NCBI GenBank assembly: GCA_016933575.1 | Contig: JAFGAR010000051.1 | Coordinates: 1-64,000, forward strand | DNA length: 64,000 nt | Direction: 5' to 3' | Origin: Candidatus Thorarchaeota archaeon | GTDB lineage: Archaea > Asgardarchaeota > Thorarchaeia > Thorarchaeales > Thorarchaeaceae | Shown here: piece by piece, positions 43,141 through 52,010 of the stretch | Numbering within the stretch: position 1 is the first letter of the stretch | How the letters are laid out: every line of letters begins with the position of its first letter | Notes under the pieces: model-generated | Databases searched by the model: none | What the model was told of the DNA's origin: nothing | What the model saw: only the letters and a program-made list of their open reading frames with translations | Made by a program: the position numbers and the translations under genes

Positions 43141-45977
43141 GTGTGGTAACCCCTCTAAGTAAAGAGATTATATCATTTCTCCAATCTAAAGGAATCACAA
43201 AACCTACGCCCATTCAAGAGAAGACGATACCTATACTACTTCAGGGAGATGATAATGTACTTCTATTAGCACCTACTGGAAGTGGAAAGACAGAAGCTGC
43301 ACTCCTACCATTATTGAACAAGTTATACGAATTGAGTAGAAGAAAGGAACTTTTCGGATTCTATATCATCTATATTACACCGCTAAGAGCGCTAAACAGA
43401 GATGTCTTCAAGAGAGTCGAAGAACTTTGTGAGAGATTGGGACTGACTGTAAAAGTCAGGCATGGTGACACATCTCAATATGATAGAAGAAAACAGGCAA
43501 TCCGACCACCAAATCTTCTAATTACAACACCAGAATCCCTTCAAGCGATTCTACCGGGTAAGAGATTGAAATACCATCTGAAGACTGTGTTTGCAGTTAT
43601 TATTGATGAGGTGCATGATTTAGCCGGTAGTAAGAGAGGTATTCAACTCAGTCTGGGACTTGAAAGACTTGAGAAATTGGTTGGTCAAAGGATTCAACGC
43701 ATTGGACTCTCAGCTACTGTGGGAAATCCAGGTGAGGTGGCCAAGCTTATCAGTGGTAGGTCGTCGATTAAGACGATTTGGGCGGGATACGAAGCTCGAA
43801 GAATGAATCTGAGAGTAGAGATGCCAATACCTACAGACAGGCATAAGATGCTTGCTAGAAAGATATCATATCCACCGCATTCTGTAGCTAGACTTGAAGC
43901 CATTATCGAGTTAATCAATAATCATAATTCGGTCTTGGTCTTTACTAATACGAGATCGTTTGCAGAGGTTCTTGGTGCTAAGATGCGTATGTTAAAACCG
44001 TCTTTTGATTTTGATGTGCATCATGGGTCATTATCCAAAGAAGCACGTCTCTCTGCTGAAGATCGCTTAAAGACGGGGAGAGCTAAAGCTATAATTGCAA
44101 CTTCTAGTCTTGAACTTGGGATTGACATTGGCCAAGCTGATTTAACAATTCAGTATTCATCACCAAGAGAGGTTTCTAGACTGGTACAACGTGTTGGGAG
44201 ATCGGGACATGGTGTTGGTCGCACATCGCATGGGATCATCATATCAACAATCAACCTTGATGATATCACAGAGTCCGGAGTCATCCTTAGGCGAGCTCGT
44301 TCAAATAAGGTAGAAGATGCAAGAATACCAAAGAAAGCCTGGGATGTGCTTGGACATCAAATCACAGGCGTCCTTCTTGATTGTGATGAAATAGATAGAA
44401 ACATCCTTCTGAGTTTGATCAAGTCAGCATATCCATTTCAAAATACTAGTGAGAAAGAGTTCGATAACCTTCTTCGGTTTATGGAAAAGCAACGGCTTTT
44501 GAAGATTGATGCTTCATTGATTTCAAGGGGCACAAGAACTAGAGCCTACTATTATGAGAGGTTAAGCACAATTCCTGATGTACAGCAGGTAAATGCAATA
44601 GATATTACCACTCGTACCTCTATTGGAGTCCTAGATGAGGATTATGTATCGGCAAATGTGGAAACCGGTTCAATATTTGTAATAAGAGGCCGTCCATGGT
44701 CTGTTGTAAGCATAGATACTGAAAGTGGGGAAGTCCTCTGTTCTCCAGTAACAAGTACTGATATAGATGCCCCAAGATGGATTGGTGAAATGATACCGGT
44801 TCCATATGAGGTGGCTACCGAAGTGGCAAAAGTTTGGGTTGGGGTTATGACCAAAGAGAAGAAAGAGCTTGCACATTGGTTAGAAGGCGATTATAGAATT
44901 CCTGAGAAAGCTCAGGAATATATAGTTGAAATCATTGAAGAAAGTGTGAAAGTGCTAGGAGTTCTTCCTTCTACGGACCAGTTCGTTATCGAGTCATGTG
45001 GGACAGGATTAGTGCTTCATGCACCATTAGGAACAAGAGCCAATGAAACACTGGGGATTGTAATTGCATCGCTATTGACGACACGGCTTGGCATAACGGT
45101 ATCTGTAGAGAGAGATCCATATCGTATCCTCTTTACCTGCAATGAGACTCTTGATCCTATTCATATTATTGATATAATGAATGAGTATTCTGGAGCCCAA
45201 GCTGTTCATATCTTGAAACTAGCAGTAAGACAGACACAGAATTTTGCATCAAGATTCGTCCATGTTGCAAGACGGTTGGATATTATTCGACGTGGGGCAA
45301 AATCAAAAGAGATACCTGTTAAATATCTCATCAAATCTTTCGAGAATACCCCGGTATTTGATGAAACTATGCGAGAAGTCTTGGAAGAAAAAATGGATGA
45401 AAAACGAGTAATAGACGTATTCGATGGCTATTCAAGAGGAGACCTTGGTATTCATGTTGTTGAAACGAAATCACCTTCGCCCCTGGCACGTCTGATTATC
45501 GAAGAGAAGACGCGTTTTGAAGTGATGGGCGAGATCTCTGAAGAGAACGAGGTTCTTCGGATGTTAGAAGAACGACTACAATCGAAACAGTTCCGACTGG
45601 TTTGTATGGCTCAAAACCATTGGAGTTCAGTTAGAACAATTTCAACATTTGAGGGCGAGGTTACATGTCCAATCTGTAACTCAAGAATGATTGCTGTATT
45701 ATCAAGTACTGACAACGATTTTCAAAAGATACAAGCAAAACATACTCGTGGAGAGAAGCTGACTAGGGAAGAAGACAAAAGATACAAAGCTGCAGCCCTT
45801 ACAGCTGATTTGGTATCAAGATATGGAAAGACTGCCTTGTTAGTCCTTGCTGGAAGAGGAATTGGTGCTACTACTGCTGCACGTATTCTACAACCCGGGC
45901 TAAGTGGTAGACTTGAGATTCTGAAAGAGATTGCTAAAGGAGAACTTCAATATGAACGGACAAGACCATACTGGTAA
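43137..45977 (+). CDS. Lhr-like superfamily 2 ATP-dependent helicase
   Basis: A 946-residue helicase. Q-like GITKPTPIQEKTIP, Walker A LAPTGSGKTEA (about 40-50), DEVH box IIDEVHD (about 157-163), SAT (GLSATVG) and motif VI QRVGRSGHGVGR (about 347-358) are clear. A winged-helix and a long Lhr-core C-terminal region follow, with a CPIC...  zinc-like pair near 845 and a terminal HhH-like region (LAGRGIGATTAARIL). Lhr proteins unwind RNA:DNA hybrids and act in repair. The end overlaps the EngB-like gene's start by about 26 nt. Confidence 0.94.
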   Translation: MSVVTPLSKEIISFLQSKGITKPTPIQEKTIPILLQGDDNVLLLAPTGSGKTEAALLPLLNKLYELSRRKELFGFYIIYITPLRALNRDVFKRVEELCERLGLTVKVRHGDTSQYDRRKQAIRPPNLLITTPESLQAILPGKRLKYHLKTVFAVIIDEVHDLAGSKRGIQLSLGLERLEKLVGQRIQRIGLSATVGNPGEVAKLISGRSSIKTIWAGYEARRMNLRVEMPIPTDRHKMLARKISYPPHSVARLEAIIELINNHNSVLVFTNTRSFAEVLGAKMRMLKPSFDFDVHHGSLSKEARLSAEDRLKTGRAKAIIATSSLELGIDIGQADLTIQYSSPREVSRLVQRVGRSGHGVGRTSHGIIISTINLDDITESGVILRRARSNKVEDARIPKKAWDVLGHQITGVLLDCDEIDRNILLSLIKSAYPFQNTSEKEFDNLLRFMEKQRLLKIDASLISRGTRTRAYYYERLSTIPDVQQVNAIDITTRTSIGVLDEDYVSANVETGSIFVIRGRPWSVVSIDTESGEVLCSPVTSTDIDAPRWIGEMIPVPYEVATEVAKVWVGVMTKEKKELAHWLEGDYRIPEKAQEYIVEIIEESVKVLGVLPSTDQFVIESCGTGLVLHAPLGTRANETLGIVIASLLTTRLGITVSVERDPYRILFTCNETLDPIHIIDIMNEYSGAQAVHILKLAVRQTQNFASRFVHVARRLDIIRRGAKSKEIPVKYLIKSFENTPVFDETMREVLEEKMDEKRVIDVFDGYSRGDLGIHVVETKSPSPLARLIIEEKTRFEVMGEISEENEVLRMLEERLQSKQFRLVCMAQNHWSSVRTISTFEGEVTCPICNSRMIAVLSSTDNDFQKIQAKHTRGEKLTREEDKRYKAAALTADLVSRYGKTALLVLAGRGIGATTAARILQPGLSGRLEILKEIAKGELQYERTRPYW

Positions 45978-46578
45978 GGAAATCGGCCCCTTGATCGTCT
46001 TTGCAGGCAGAAGTAATGTAGGAAAAAGCAGTATGATTCGAGCACTTACGGGGAAGAAGGTATTGGTTGGGAAACGTCCTGGGAGTACTCGTTGGGAGCA
46101 GGAGATTGATATGGGCTCTTTTATAATTCTAGATATTCCTGGATTCGGATTCATGGCCGGGCAAAGCAAAACAACCATAGAAGAAACAAAAACGAGAATT
46201 ATCCAGAACCTTGAGAGATGGAGTAACAGAATCCTGTTATCAGTTCTTATTGTTGACATATCGCTCTTCAGGGAACTCTATGAGAGATGGGCTTTGCGAG
46301 GTGAGGTTCCCATAGATGTCGAGTTCTATTCATTCCTATGTGAGATAACTCCGAGAGTGGTAGTCGTTGCTAACAAAGCAGACAAAGTAAAGAAACATAA
46401 TATTCAGAGCGAATTAGAGTTTCTGACTCTTAAATTGAGAGAAGCTGTATTAGAGAGAGAACCTACGGTAATTGTGACTGCAGCCTTAAAGAGGAATGGA
46501 GTTTTGGACCTAAAGGATCTCATCGATGAGATCCTTACAGAAGAGGGGCTTGATATACCCAGGTGGGCTATCGCCTAA
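45952..46578 (+). CDS. engB: EngB-like GTPase
   Basis: A TRAFAC GTPase of about 208 residues from ATG 45952 (AGGAG nine bases before). G1 is GRSNVGKSS, G2 region RPGSTRWEQE, G3 DIPGFGF, G4 NKADK. The family acts in ribosome assembly or cell-cycle control in bacteria; archaeal copies are less studied. It overlaps the end of the Lhr-like helicase, so the two, with the coiled-coil gene, form one unit. Confidence 0.9.
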   Translation: MNGQDHTGKEIGPLIVFAGRSNVGKSSMIRALTGKKVLVGKRPGSTRWEQEIDMGSFIILDIPGFGFMAGQSKTTIEETKTRIIQNLERWSNRILLSVLIVDISLFRELYERWALRGEVPIDVEFYSFLCEITPRVVVVANKADKVKKHNIQSELEFLTLKLREAVLEREPTVIVTAALKRNGVLDLKDLIDEILTEEGLDIPRWAIA

Positions 46579-47659
46579 TCTTCTTCAGTAAATAGAAGGC
46601 CACACCCACGACCAAGATTACTGAAGATAGGATTAGCATAGAACCGATTGCACTCGGAACCTCGGCAAAATCTTCAGACAACCAGCCAATGATGTTCATA
46701 AACAGCCTTGCGTTATCAGCAGTATAGTACCATTGTAACTCGGTATTATCCAAATCTAGTGTTCTTCCTGTGAACATGATAGTCGAGCCCACAACGACCA
46801 TCCTACTTGAGCCATACTCAAAAGCGGATAACCATGATGGAAAGGTTCCATTGACTGCAGAATATGAGAGCGGATCCAGTTCATAATCTGCCAGAGTCAT
46901 GTTGGGATGCGAATAGTTTGCCCATGAATTAGGGCCTGATTTGTATTGGGCAAAAGACGAATCATAAGAGAATCCAATTCCACTGGCCAACTCTAATGGT
47001 TTTAGAGTGGCTGTCATTGTATAGAGTTCGTTGATATTCCTGAAGATCGGATGATTTGTGTCCCAAGTGGTTGCATCAAGTCTTATGACCCAAGGTCTAG
47101 TATCGTTGAGTGCGTGGTCATAATCAAACATTGTATCAGACCAAGTATCGGTTGATGTTTCGTTGATACTGAATCGTACTCCGGTCACATTGAGCCCATC
47201 GAGCACTCTATTGATTGCAATATTGTCTCCAGTGTCTTGAAGAAAAGAATCATCCCAATAATTGGATTCTTGACCAAGGGCGGGGTCACCGAGAAGGAAT
47301 AGAGAACTTCCATTCGCCATCATCTCTTTGATTGCCACTAACTCGGATGTACTAAACTGGTCATTTCGGTCAGGATCTGCGATTATCAAAATGTCTACAT
47401 CATTAAGAACTTCTTCAGTGAGAGAATTTTCATTGATATGAACAATATAGCGTGTTGAGGCATTGACTGAATCAAGCATTAGTTTCAATCCAAGATCTTC
47501 ATCATCAGCATCAAATTGTGGAGCATGGCTTGCATCGTATAGAATCACGATAGGATCAAGGTTTGCTTGACCCACAACAGGTGTCTGCAAACAGGACAGT
47601 AGTATCATTACTGTGAACAATGTCGCAAGTAGTCTTGGAATTGTGTTGAGCTGATTCAT
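46568..47659 (-). CDS. Secreted, membrane-anchored GATase-like protein (GldG/OST48-like)
   Basis: About 363 residues from MNQLNTIPRL: a signal peptide ending near VVGQA, an extracellular domain and a C-terminal membrane helix (SMLILSSVILVVGVAFYLL) with basic tail KKIRR. The body has a Rossmann-like strand pattern (PIVILYDASH; DVDILIIADPDRNDQFS; MMANGSSLFLLGDPA; RMVVVGSTIMF) as in DUF4350/GldG proteins and in the luminal domain of eukaryotic OST48, which shares this architecture. Several N-x-S/T sequons are present. Either is possible; the OST48 link is weak. The frame stays open to 47698. Confidence 0.6.
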   Translation of the reverse strand: MNQLNTIPRLLATLFTVMILLSCLQTPVVGQANLDPIVILYDASHAPQFDADDEDLGLKLMLDSVNASTRYIVHINENSLTEEVLNDVDILIIADPDRNDQFSTSELVAIKEMMANGSSLFLLGDPALGQESNYWDDSFLQDTGDNIAINRVLDGLNVTGVRFSINETSTDTWSDTMFDYDHALNDTRPWVIRLDATTWDTNHPIFRNINELYTMTATLKPLELASGIGFSYDSSFAQYKSGPNSWANYSHPNMTLADYELDPLSYSAVNGTFPSWLSAFEYGSSRMVVVGSTIMFTGRTLDLDNTELQWYYTADNARLFMNIIGWLSEDFAEVPSAIGSMLILSSVILVVGVAFYLLKKIRR

Positions 47660-47751
47660 GAATGTATCCGACCTTATTGCGCTATAAACTCGCAACACCC
47701 GGAGCCGTGTTTTAAAGTTATCTTCAGTTCTAATCTTGAATCAATCAGGTA

Positions 47752-48138
47752 TCAGTCAGTCCGACGCCATTCAACATACATCTTTCTTCGTTCCACATCA
47801 GTGGAGTCAAGGGTCTTGTACTGGCCTCTTATTTCTGCAATCTGCTGTGCAAGAAGATGGTAGCACATGTTTGTTTCACGTGCAATAACAACCTCTTGGT
47901 AGAAACTTCTACATGTGCAGTAGGTCTTTGGTATCAACATATAGTCACGTGCTCGACCTCTGACTATCCACGTTGTGGAAGCACTGGGCTGGAACGTGTA
48001 TTTTATCACTTTCTTCTCTTCAACGATTCTAAGAGCTCTGATGAACTTCTTTCCGTACTTGTTACGAAAATACTCGATATCGTCCTGAGTGAGACTCTCC
48101 TTAGAGAGTTTTTTCACTTCTATCAAAGAAAGTGTCAT
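47752..48138 (-). CDS. SWIM zinc-finger protein
   Basis: A protein of about 128 residues with a SWIM finger, YCTCRSF...NMCYHLLA (CxC-x(n)-CxH, about 75-100), in a mostly basic alpha/beta setting. SWIM domains bind DNA or proteins, in eukaryotes as Shu2-type recombination partners. ATG 48138 is the likely start; a GTG three codons earlier is possible. Divergent from the phosphoesterase gene, 63 bp away. Confidence 0.75.
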   Translation of the reverse strand: MTLSLIEVKKLSKESLTQDDIEYFRNKYGKKFIRALRIVEEKKVIKYTFQPSASTTWIVRGRARDYMLIPKTYCTCRSFYQEVVIARETNMCYHLLAQQIAEIRGQYKTLDSTDVERRKMYVEWRRTD

Positions 48139-48201
48139 GTTCCTCACGAAAACACTGGTATGATGAGGTTAAAATGTTCTACCCTAGAACGATAAATAGC
48201 A

Positions 48202-49056
48202 ATGGAGATAATATTTGAAGACAGAAGTCTAGTAATCAGAGACGAGAGTGTATCAGCTCTCATAATCTCTGATCTTCATATTGGTATTGAAGAAGAGATT
48301 GCAGAGAAGAAAGGAGTGCATTTTCCATATCAACACGTAAGTATGTCCGAAAGAATAGAGGAATTAATCACCAAGTATATGGTATCTTCAATCTATATTC
48401 TAGGGGATGTCAAACATACCATCCTTGCAGATTCACACTATAACTGGGAAGTTATTCCCGAGTTCATGGATTCGCTTCATGATATAGTAGATGTTGTGAT
48501 AGTGATTCCAGGAAATCATGATGGAAATCTACAAGCCTTGCTTCCAAGGAAGACCAGTCTGGCGGATGTTCGTGGAATTGTCATTGGTGAAGGAGAAGAG
48601 CGAGTTGGATTGCTTCATGGTCATGCGTGGCCAACCCCAGAAATGCTTGACGCAAAACGAATTGTGATTGGGCACAATCATCCAGTCATTAGAAGATTTC
48701 ATTACATATCGAGTCCTGAAACAGGAAGAGAGGGAAGAAAGCGGTATGCAGGATCAATACCTGTAGTGGTAAATTCGCAATTGAAGAAAAATTGTGTTAG
48801 ACAAAATCTAGGTATGTTGGATAGCCTAGGTGATGAGTATGCTACACTCGTAACCCTGCCCGGCTTTAATCCACTCATAACTGGTGTTGCTGTCAATGCA
48901 CCTAGTACCGAATTTCAGGGACCTCTTTTTGAGAATTCATGTGTTGATTTCCAAAATTCTGAGGTCTATAGCACAGAGGGATTATTCCTAGGCATTATTC
49001 AATGGTTAAGAGAACGTTTCAACGAAATGATTAAATCCAAGCCAACAAGGGACTGA
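48202..49056 (+). CDS. Calcineurin-like metallophosphoesterase
   Basis: A 284-residue two-metal phosphoesterase: IISDLHIG (D25, H27), LGDVKH (about D68), IPGNHDGN (N-H about 108-109), LLHGHAWP and GHNHP complete the ligand set. Its relatives include DNA-ligase-associated and YfcE-type enzymes acting on nucleotides or nucleic acids. Substrate not predictable. It ends ten bases before the tRNA-Pro gene. Confidence 0.88.
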   Translation: MEIIFEDRSLVIRDESVSALIISDLHIGIEEEIAEKKGVHFPYQHVSMSERIEELITKYMVSSIYILGDVKHTILADSHYNWEVIPEFMDSLHDIVDVVIVIPGNHDGNLQALLPRKTSLADVRGIVIGEGEERVGLLHGHAWPTPEMLDAKRIVIGHNHPVIRRFHYISSPETGREGRKRYAGSIPVVVNSQLKKNCVRQNLGMLDSLGDEYATLVTLPGFNPLITGVAVNAPSTEFQGPLFENSCVDFQNSEVYSTEGLFLGIIQWLRERFNEMIKSKPTRD

Positions 49057-49066
49057 TTCTAGGAAT

Positions 49067-49143
49067 GGGTCGGTGGTCTAGCTTGGTATGATTCTTGGTT
49101 CGGATCCAAGGGATCGGGCGTTCAAATCGCCTCCGGCCCACCA
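49067..49143 (+). tRNA. tRNA-Pro(CGG), CCA encoded
   Basis: Acceptor GGGTCGG (49067-49073) pairs with CCGGCCC (49133-49139, one G-U), followed by A73 and CCA. Anticodon stem CTTGG/CCAAG holds loop TTCGGAT, anticodon CGG. T-arm GGGCG-TTCAAAT-CGCCT. No intron; 77 nt. Confidence 0.93.
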
Positions 49144-49163
49144 TTGCTTATCTCTAATTGATA

Positions 49164-49412
49164 CTAATCGTCTTTGGACTTGTTTCTAGGCAGCGTTCCT
49201 GTAAGTGGTCCAACACTGTCAACAAATCCTCGACCTTGAACAGCTCCTATACGAGCTCCATGGTAAGTTTCTTCTGCAACCCGAGTTGCCGCTAATGGTG
49301 TTTCATCCCTCTGGGGAAAGGATCCTCTACGATCTCTCGATTTTGGTGCAAGAAAATAGATGATGAGAGCCGCAATAATGACCCCGCCCATACCAATTAA
49401 TAACCAGCTCAT
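49164..49412 (-). CDS. Small single-helix membrane protein
   Basis: About 82 residues from MSWLLIGMGG: one N-terminal membrane helix (about 3-20), then a long charged, Arg/Gly-rich cytoplasmic tail (SRDRRGSFPQRDE...RNKSKDD). AGGAAA lies five bases before ATG 49412; the frame is open to 49442. It lies 20 nt after tRNA-Pro on the other strand. Family not recognised. Confidence 0.55.
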   Translation of the reverse strand: MSWLLIGMGGVIIAALIIYFLAPKSRDRRGSFPQRDETPLAATRVAEETYHGARIGAVQGRGFVDSVGPLTGTLPRNKSKDD

Positions 49413-49465
49413 AGGAATTTCCTGTGTATGATATAATCCCAAGGAAACTTAAACCTTGGTCATCA

Positions 49466-49960
49466 TTACTTCTCCTCGATTTTTCCTTGATAACTGCTGC
49501 TTATTGCATAGAGAATAATAGCGGCAGTTCCAGATGGACCGATATCCACCCTGGCGTCTAAGCTCTTACACTCTCCTAAGTCCATTTCCTTCCTGGAAAA
49601 AGAGCTATTACTTCCAGAGAGAACTAGTCCTACTCGCTTCCCGGAATTGATACTTTCTGATAGTTGTTTGATGTCTGCCCGTTCCTTTGTCAACACAGGC
49701 GATACGACGAGTAAGGCATGATCTATTGCAAGTATCTCTAAGGCATCCTTGAGATCTGGTAGAGTCATGAAGTTCTGTTTCATTCTAATAGCAAGACGGT
49801 TTGCATCTGGAACACCTGCCTGTGCAGCAGAACCTTCGGCTTTGGATACGACGAAGTTTGGAAAACCAAGTCCGTATACAACCTGAGCTGTTTCACTTGT
49901 TTTTGAAGCAGATTGAACGTTATGTAGGATTACGTAGACGTTTTTAATTGATTCAGTCAA
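49466..49960 (-). CDS. SPOUT-like protein (COG4080 type)
   Basis: About 164 residues with the pattern of the archaeal COG4080 group, labelled SpoU-like methylase or RecB-like nuclease in databases: NVYVILHNVQSASKTSETAQ at the start, VSKAEGSAAQAGVPDANRLA, then ALLVVSP and RVGLVLSGSNSSF, ending in DIGPSGTAAIILY, reminiscent of the SPOUT knot. A TTG at 49960, overlapping the methyltransferase stop by 8 nt, follows AGGAGG; a GTG at 49984 is the alternative. Coupled to the DNA methyltransferase. RNA methylation is inferred. Confidence 0.65.
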   Translation of the reverse strand: MTESIKNVYVILHNVQSASKTSETAQVVYGLGFPNFVVSKAEGSAAQAGVPDANRLAIRMKQNFMTLPDLKDALEILAIDHALLVVSPVLTKERADIKQLSESINSGKRVGLVLSGSNSSFSRKEMDLGECKSLDARVDIGPSGTAAIILYAISSSYQGKIEEK

Positions 49961-50924
49961 TATGTTCGTAGACCTCCTGTGCAATCATTTTAGATATTAA
50001 GGGAGGAACGCTCTCACCAACTTGATTGTATTGGTTATCAGTTGGCCCGGTGAACACAAATGTGTCAGGGTAACTCATGAGTCTAGCATGTTCTCTCACT
50101 GTTAGAAGCCTGTTCTCATATGGATGTATGTACCGTGAGAGTCCATTTATTGAGGTTGCAATGCGATTGGGAAACAATCGAACCCAATTCGGTAGACTCT
50201 TTGTCTTTGTGACACGGAATTGTGATGCACCTCGACCCCAACGAGTCTTGCTGATTATTTTCTCTTTATCTGCTGAAACTGGGATTTCAATGTGATTTGG
50301 AAAAGTATTGTTCGGATCAAATAGAGATTCTAAACCAAGCGGAGGAAGGTCCCCGATTGTGTCCATTACATTTAGTGGTTTCTTCATAGGTATCTTCAAT
50401 CGGAGATTGCTAATGAATATTCTAAGACGTCTTGAGGGGTTCCCATGTTGATGAGCTCTTACCAGATTGAAATGAACATCATTGATACCTGCACGTGCAA
50501 ATTCACGACGGATTATTTCTTTTCCACCTGTGTTTTGAATAGCTGCAACATTCTCAATTATGAATACATGTGGTTCCAAATCCCCAATAAGTCGAATTGC
50601 ATCTATGAGAAGTCGAGCGGTCCCATCACTATAGATACGCTCAGCTGCTGTTCTTCTACTCTCAGGGTTGGCCTTACTGAATTCCTCACAAGGAGGAGAT
50701 GCTAGGATGATGTCAGGTCTACTACCTTGGGTTTTCAGAATGTCAGAAGAATGGAGGCAATTGATGTCTTTTTCCAGAATCTTTGCCTCTGGAACGTTCA
50801 GTCTGAAAGTTTCTAGCGCATATGGATTTATGTCAATAGCAAGGTGGGATTTGATAGTTGGAGAGAGAAATCCTTGTGAAAACCCACCTGCACCGCAGAA
50901 TAGATCAAGAACTTTCATGCTCAT
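49953..50924 (-). CDS. DNA (cytosine-5) methyltransferase
   Basis: A 323-residue m5C methyltransferase. Motif I is LDLFCGAGGFSQGF (about 6-19), motif IV ASPPCEEFSKA with catalytic C79, motif VI IENVAAI (about 118-124), and a QxRxR-like HGNPSRRLRIF motif VIII. A target-recognition region (about 190-270) and C-terminal motifs IX-X (LTVREHARLMSYPD; QVGESVPPL) follow. No restriction endonuclease gene is adjacent, so it is an orphan enzyme, or its partner is unrecognised. ATG 50918 is a possible alternative start. Confidence 0.93.
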   Translation of the reverse strand: MSMKVLDLFCGAGGFSQGFLSPTIKSHLAIDINPYALETFRLNVPEAKILEKDINCLHSSDILKTQGSRPDIILASPPCEEFSKANPESRRTAAERIYSDGTARLLIDAIRLIGDLEPHVFIIENVAAIQNTGGKEIIRREFARAGINDVHFNLVRAHQHGNPSRRLRIFISNLRLKIPMKKPLNVMDTIGDLPPLGLESLFDPNNTFPNHIEIPVSADKEKIISKTRWGRGASQFRVTKTKSLPNWVRLFPNRIATSINGLSRYIHPYENRLLTVREHARLMSYPDTFVFTGPTDNQYNQVGESVPPLISKMIAQEVYEHID

Positions 50925-51059
50925 TCCCTCACGATTAGTGATGAGTATAGATTAGGTATTTTACCAACATCAAGCATCGATTATAACAATGTCGAAGGAA
51001 GACTTCAAAAGCACCGAATATCTACGGCGGTTTCGAAAAACCACATTGAGAGTGAAATA

Positions 51060-52001
51060 ATGGGACTAGGATCTGGAAAAGGAAAGACCATCCTATTTGG
51101 AGAGCATTTTGTCGTTTATGGGCTTCCAGCTTTGGCAGCAGGGATATCATCTGTAACTACTGCAAAATTAACGAGGGTACGTTCTTTCGGACATACTCTT
51201 GTCGATAATCGACCTGCAATGCCGGGATACAAGAAAGAGAAATACGAAGAACAGAAAGCGTCACTCGAGAATATACTAAGACATCTCAATATCGATACTA
51301 CAAAAATGGGTTTCCAAATTGATCTAGGAGGTGATCTTGTTTGTGCCTCAGGGATTGGAGCAAGTGCTGCTAGTTGTGTGGCAATTGTAAGGTCTCTAAA
51401 TGATGAATTTAAACTAGGACTTACTGAAGAACAAGTCAATGAGGCAGCATACGAAGGAGAGAAAGGATATCATGGAACACCTTCGGGATTGGATAATACT
51501 GCATCAACTTATGGGGGTCTGGTCTGGTTTGAAAGAGATCTAGGTGGTGGTCGTCCAAAATTCGAGAAATTGAAGCTTAAGAAAGCAATCCATCTTGTCA
51601 TTGCATCAACAGGTATCACAGCCAGCACTAAGGTTGTTGTAGAAGCTGTAAAAATAAAGAAAGATGCAAATCCTAAATGGTGGGATGAAATCTCAGAAAA
51701 GTACATTCAACTCGTTCACAAGGCAAAGGAAGCATTGATTCAACTTGACCTTCCAAAAGTTGGAGAATTAATGAATGAGAATCACGAGTTGCTTCAAGAA
51801 TTGACTGTTTCCTGTGAAGAATTAGACAATTTAGTCAAAGTAGCTCGTGATAGTGGTGCTATCGGAGCAAAGATGACTGGAACCGGTCGTGGTGGTAATA
51901 TGATATCCCTTGCACCTGATGAAGCTGCAGCAAAACAAATAGCCAAAGCTCTTGAGAAGGCTAAAGCACCCGGAGTATGGCTAACATCATTTGGATTGTG
52001 A
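51060..52001 (+). CDS. mvk: Mevalonate kinase
   Basis: A 313-residue GHMP kinase, first of the four-gene mevalonate operon. KTILFGEHFVVYGLPALA (about 9-26) and the ATP loop CASGIGASAASCVAIV (about 97-112) are diagnostic, with GTPSGLDNTAST and the C-terminal AKMTGTGRGGNMISL. It phosphorylates mevalonate at C5 for isoprenoid lipid chains. Followed after 9 nt by the UbiD-like gene. Confidence 0.95.
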   Translation: MGLGSGKGKTILFGEHFVVYGLPALAAGISSVTTAKLTRVRSFGHTLVDNRPAMPGYKKEKYEEQKASLENILRHLNIDTTKMGFQIDLGGDLVCASGIGASAASCVAIVRSLNDEFKLGLTEEQVNEAAYEGEKGYHGTPSGLDNTASTYGGLVWFERDLGGGRPKFEKLKLKKAIHLVIASTGITASTKVVVEAVKIKKDANPKWWDEISEKYIQLVHKAKEALIQLDLPKVGELMNENHELLQELTVSCEELDNLVKVARDSGAIGAKMTGTGRGGNMISLAPDEAAAKQIAKALEKAKAPGVWLTSFGL

Positions 52002-52010
52002 GGTGAAGAG

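Noticed and set aside
49067..49143. tRNA-Pro as a second integration site
   Set aside because: No repeat of its 3' end was found nearby, and flanking genes look ordinary.
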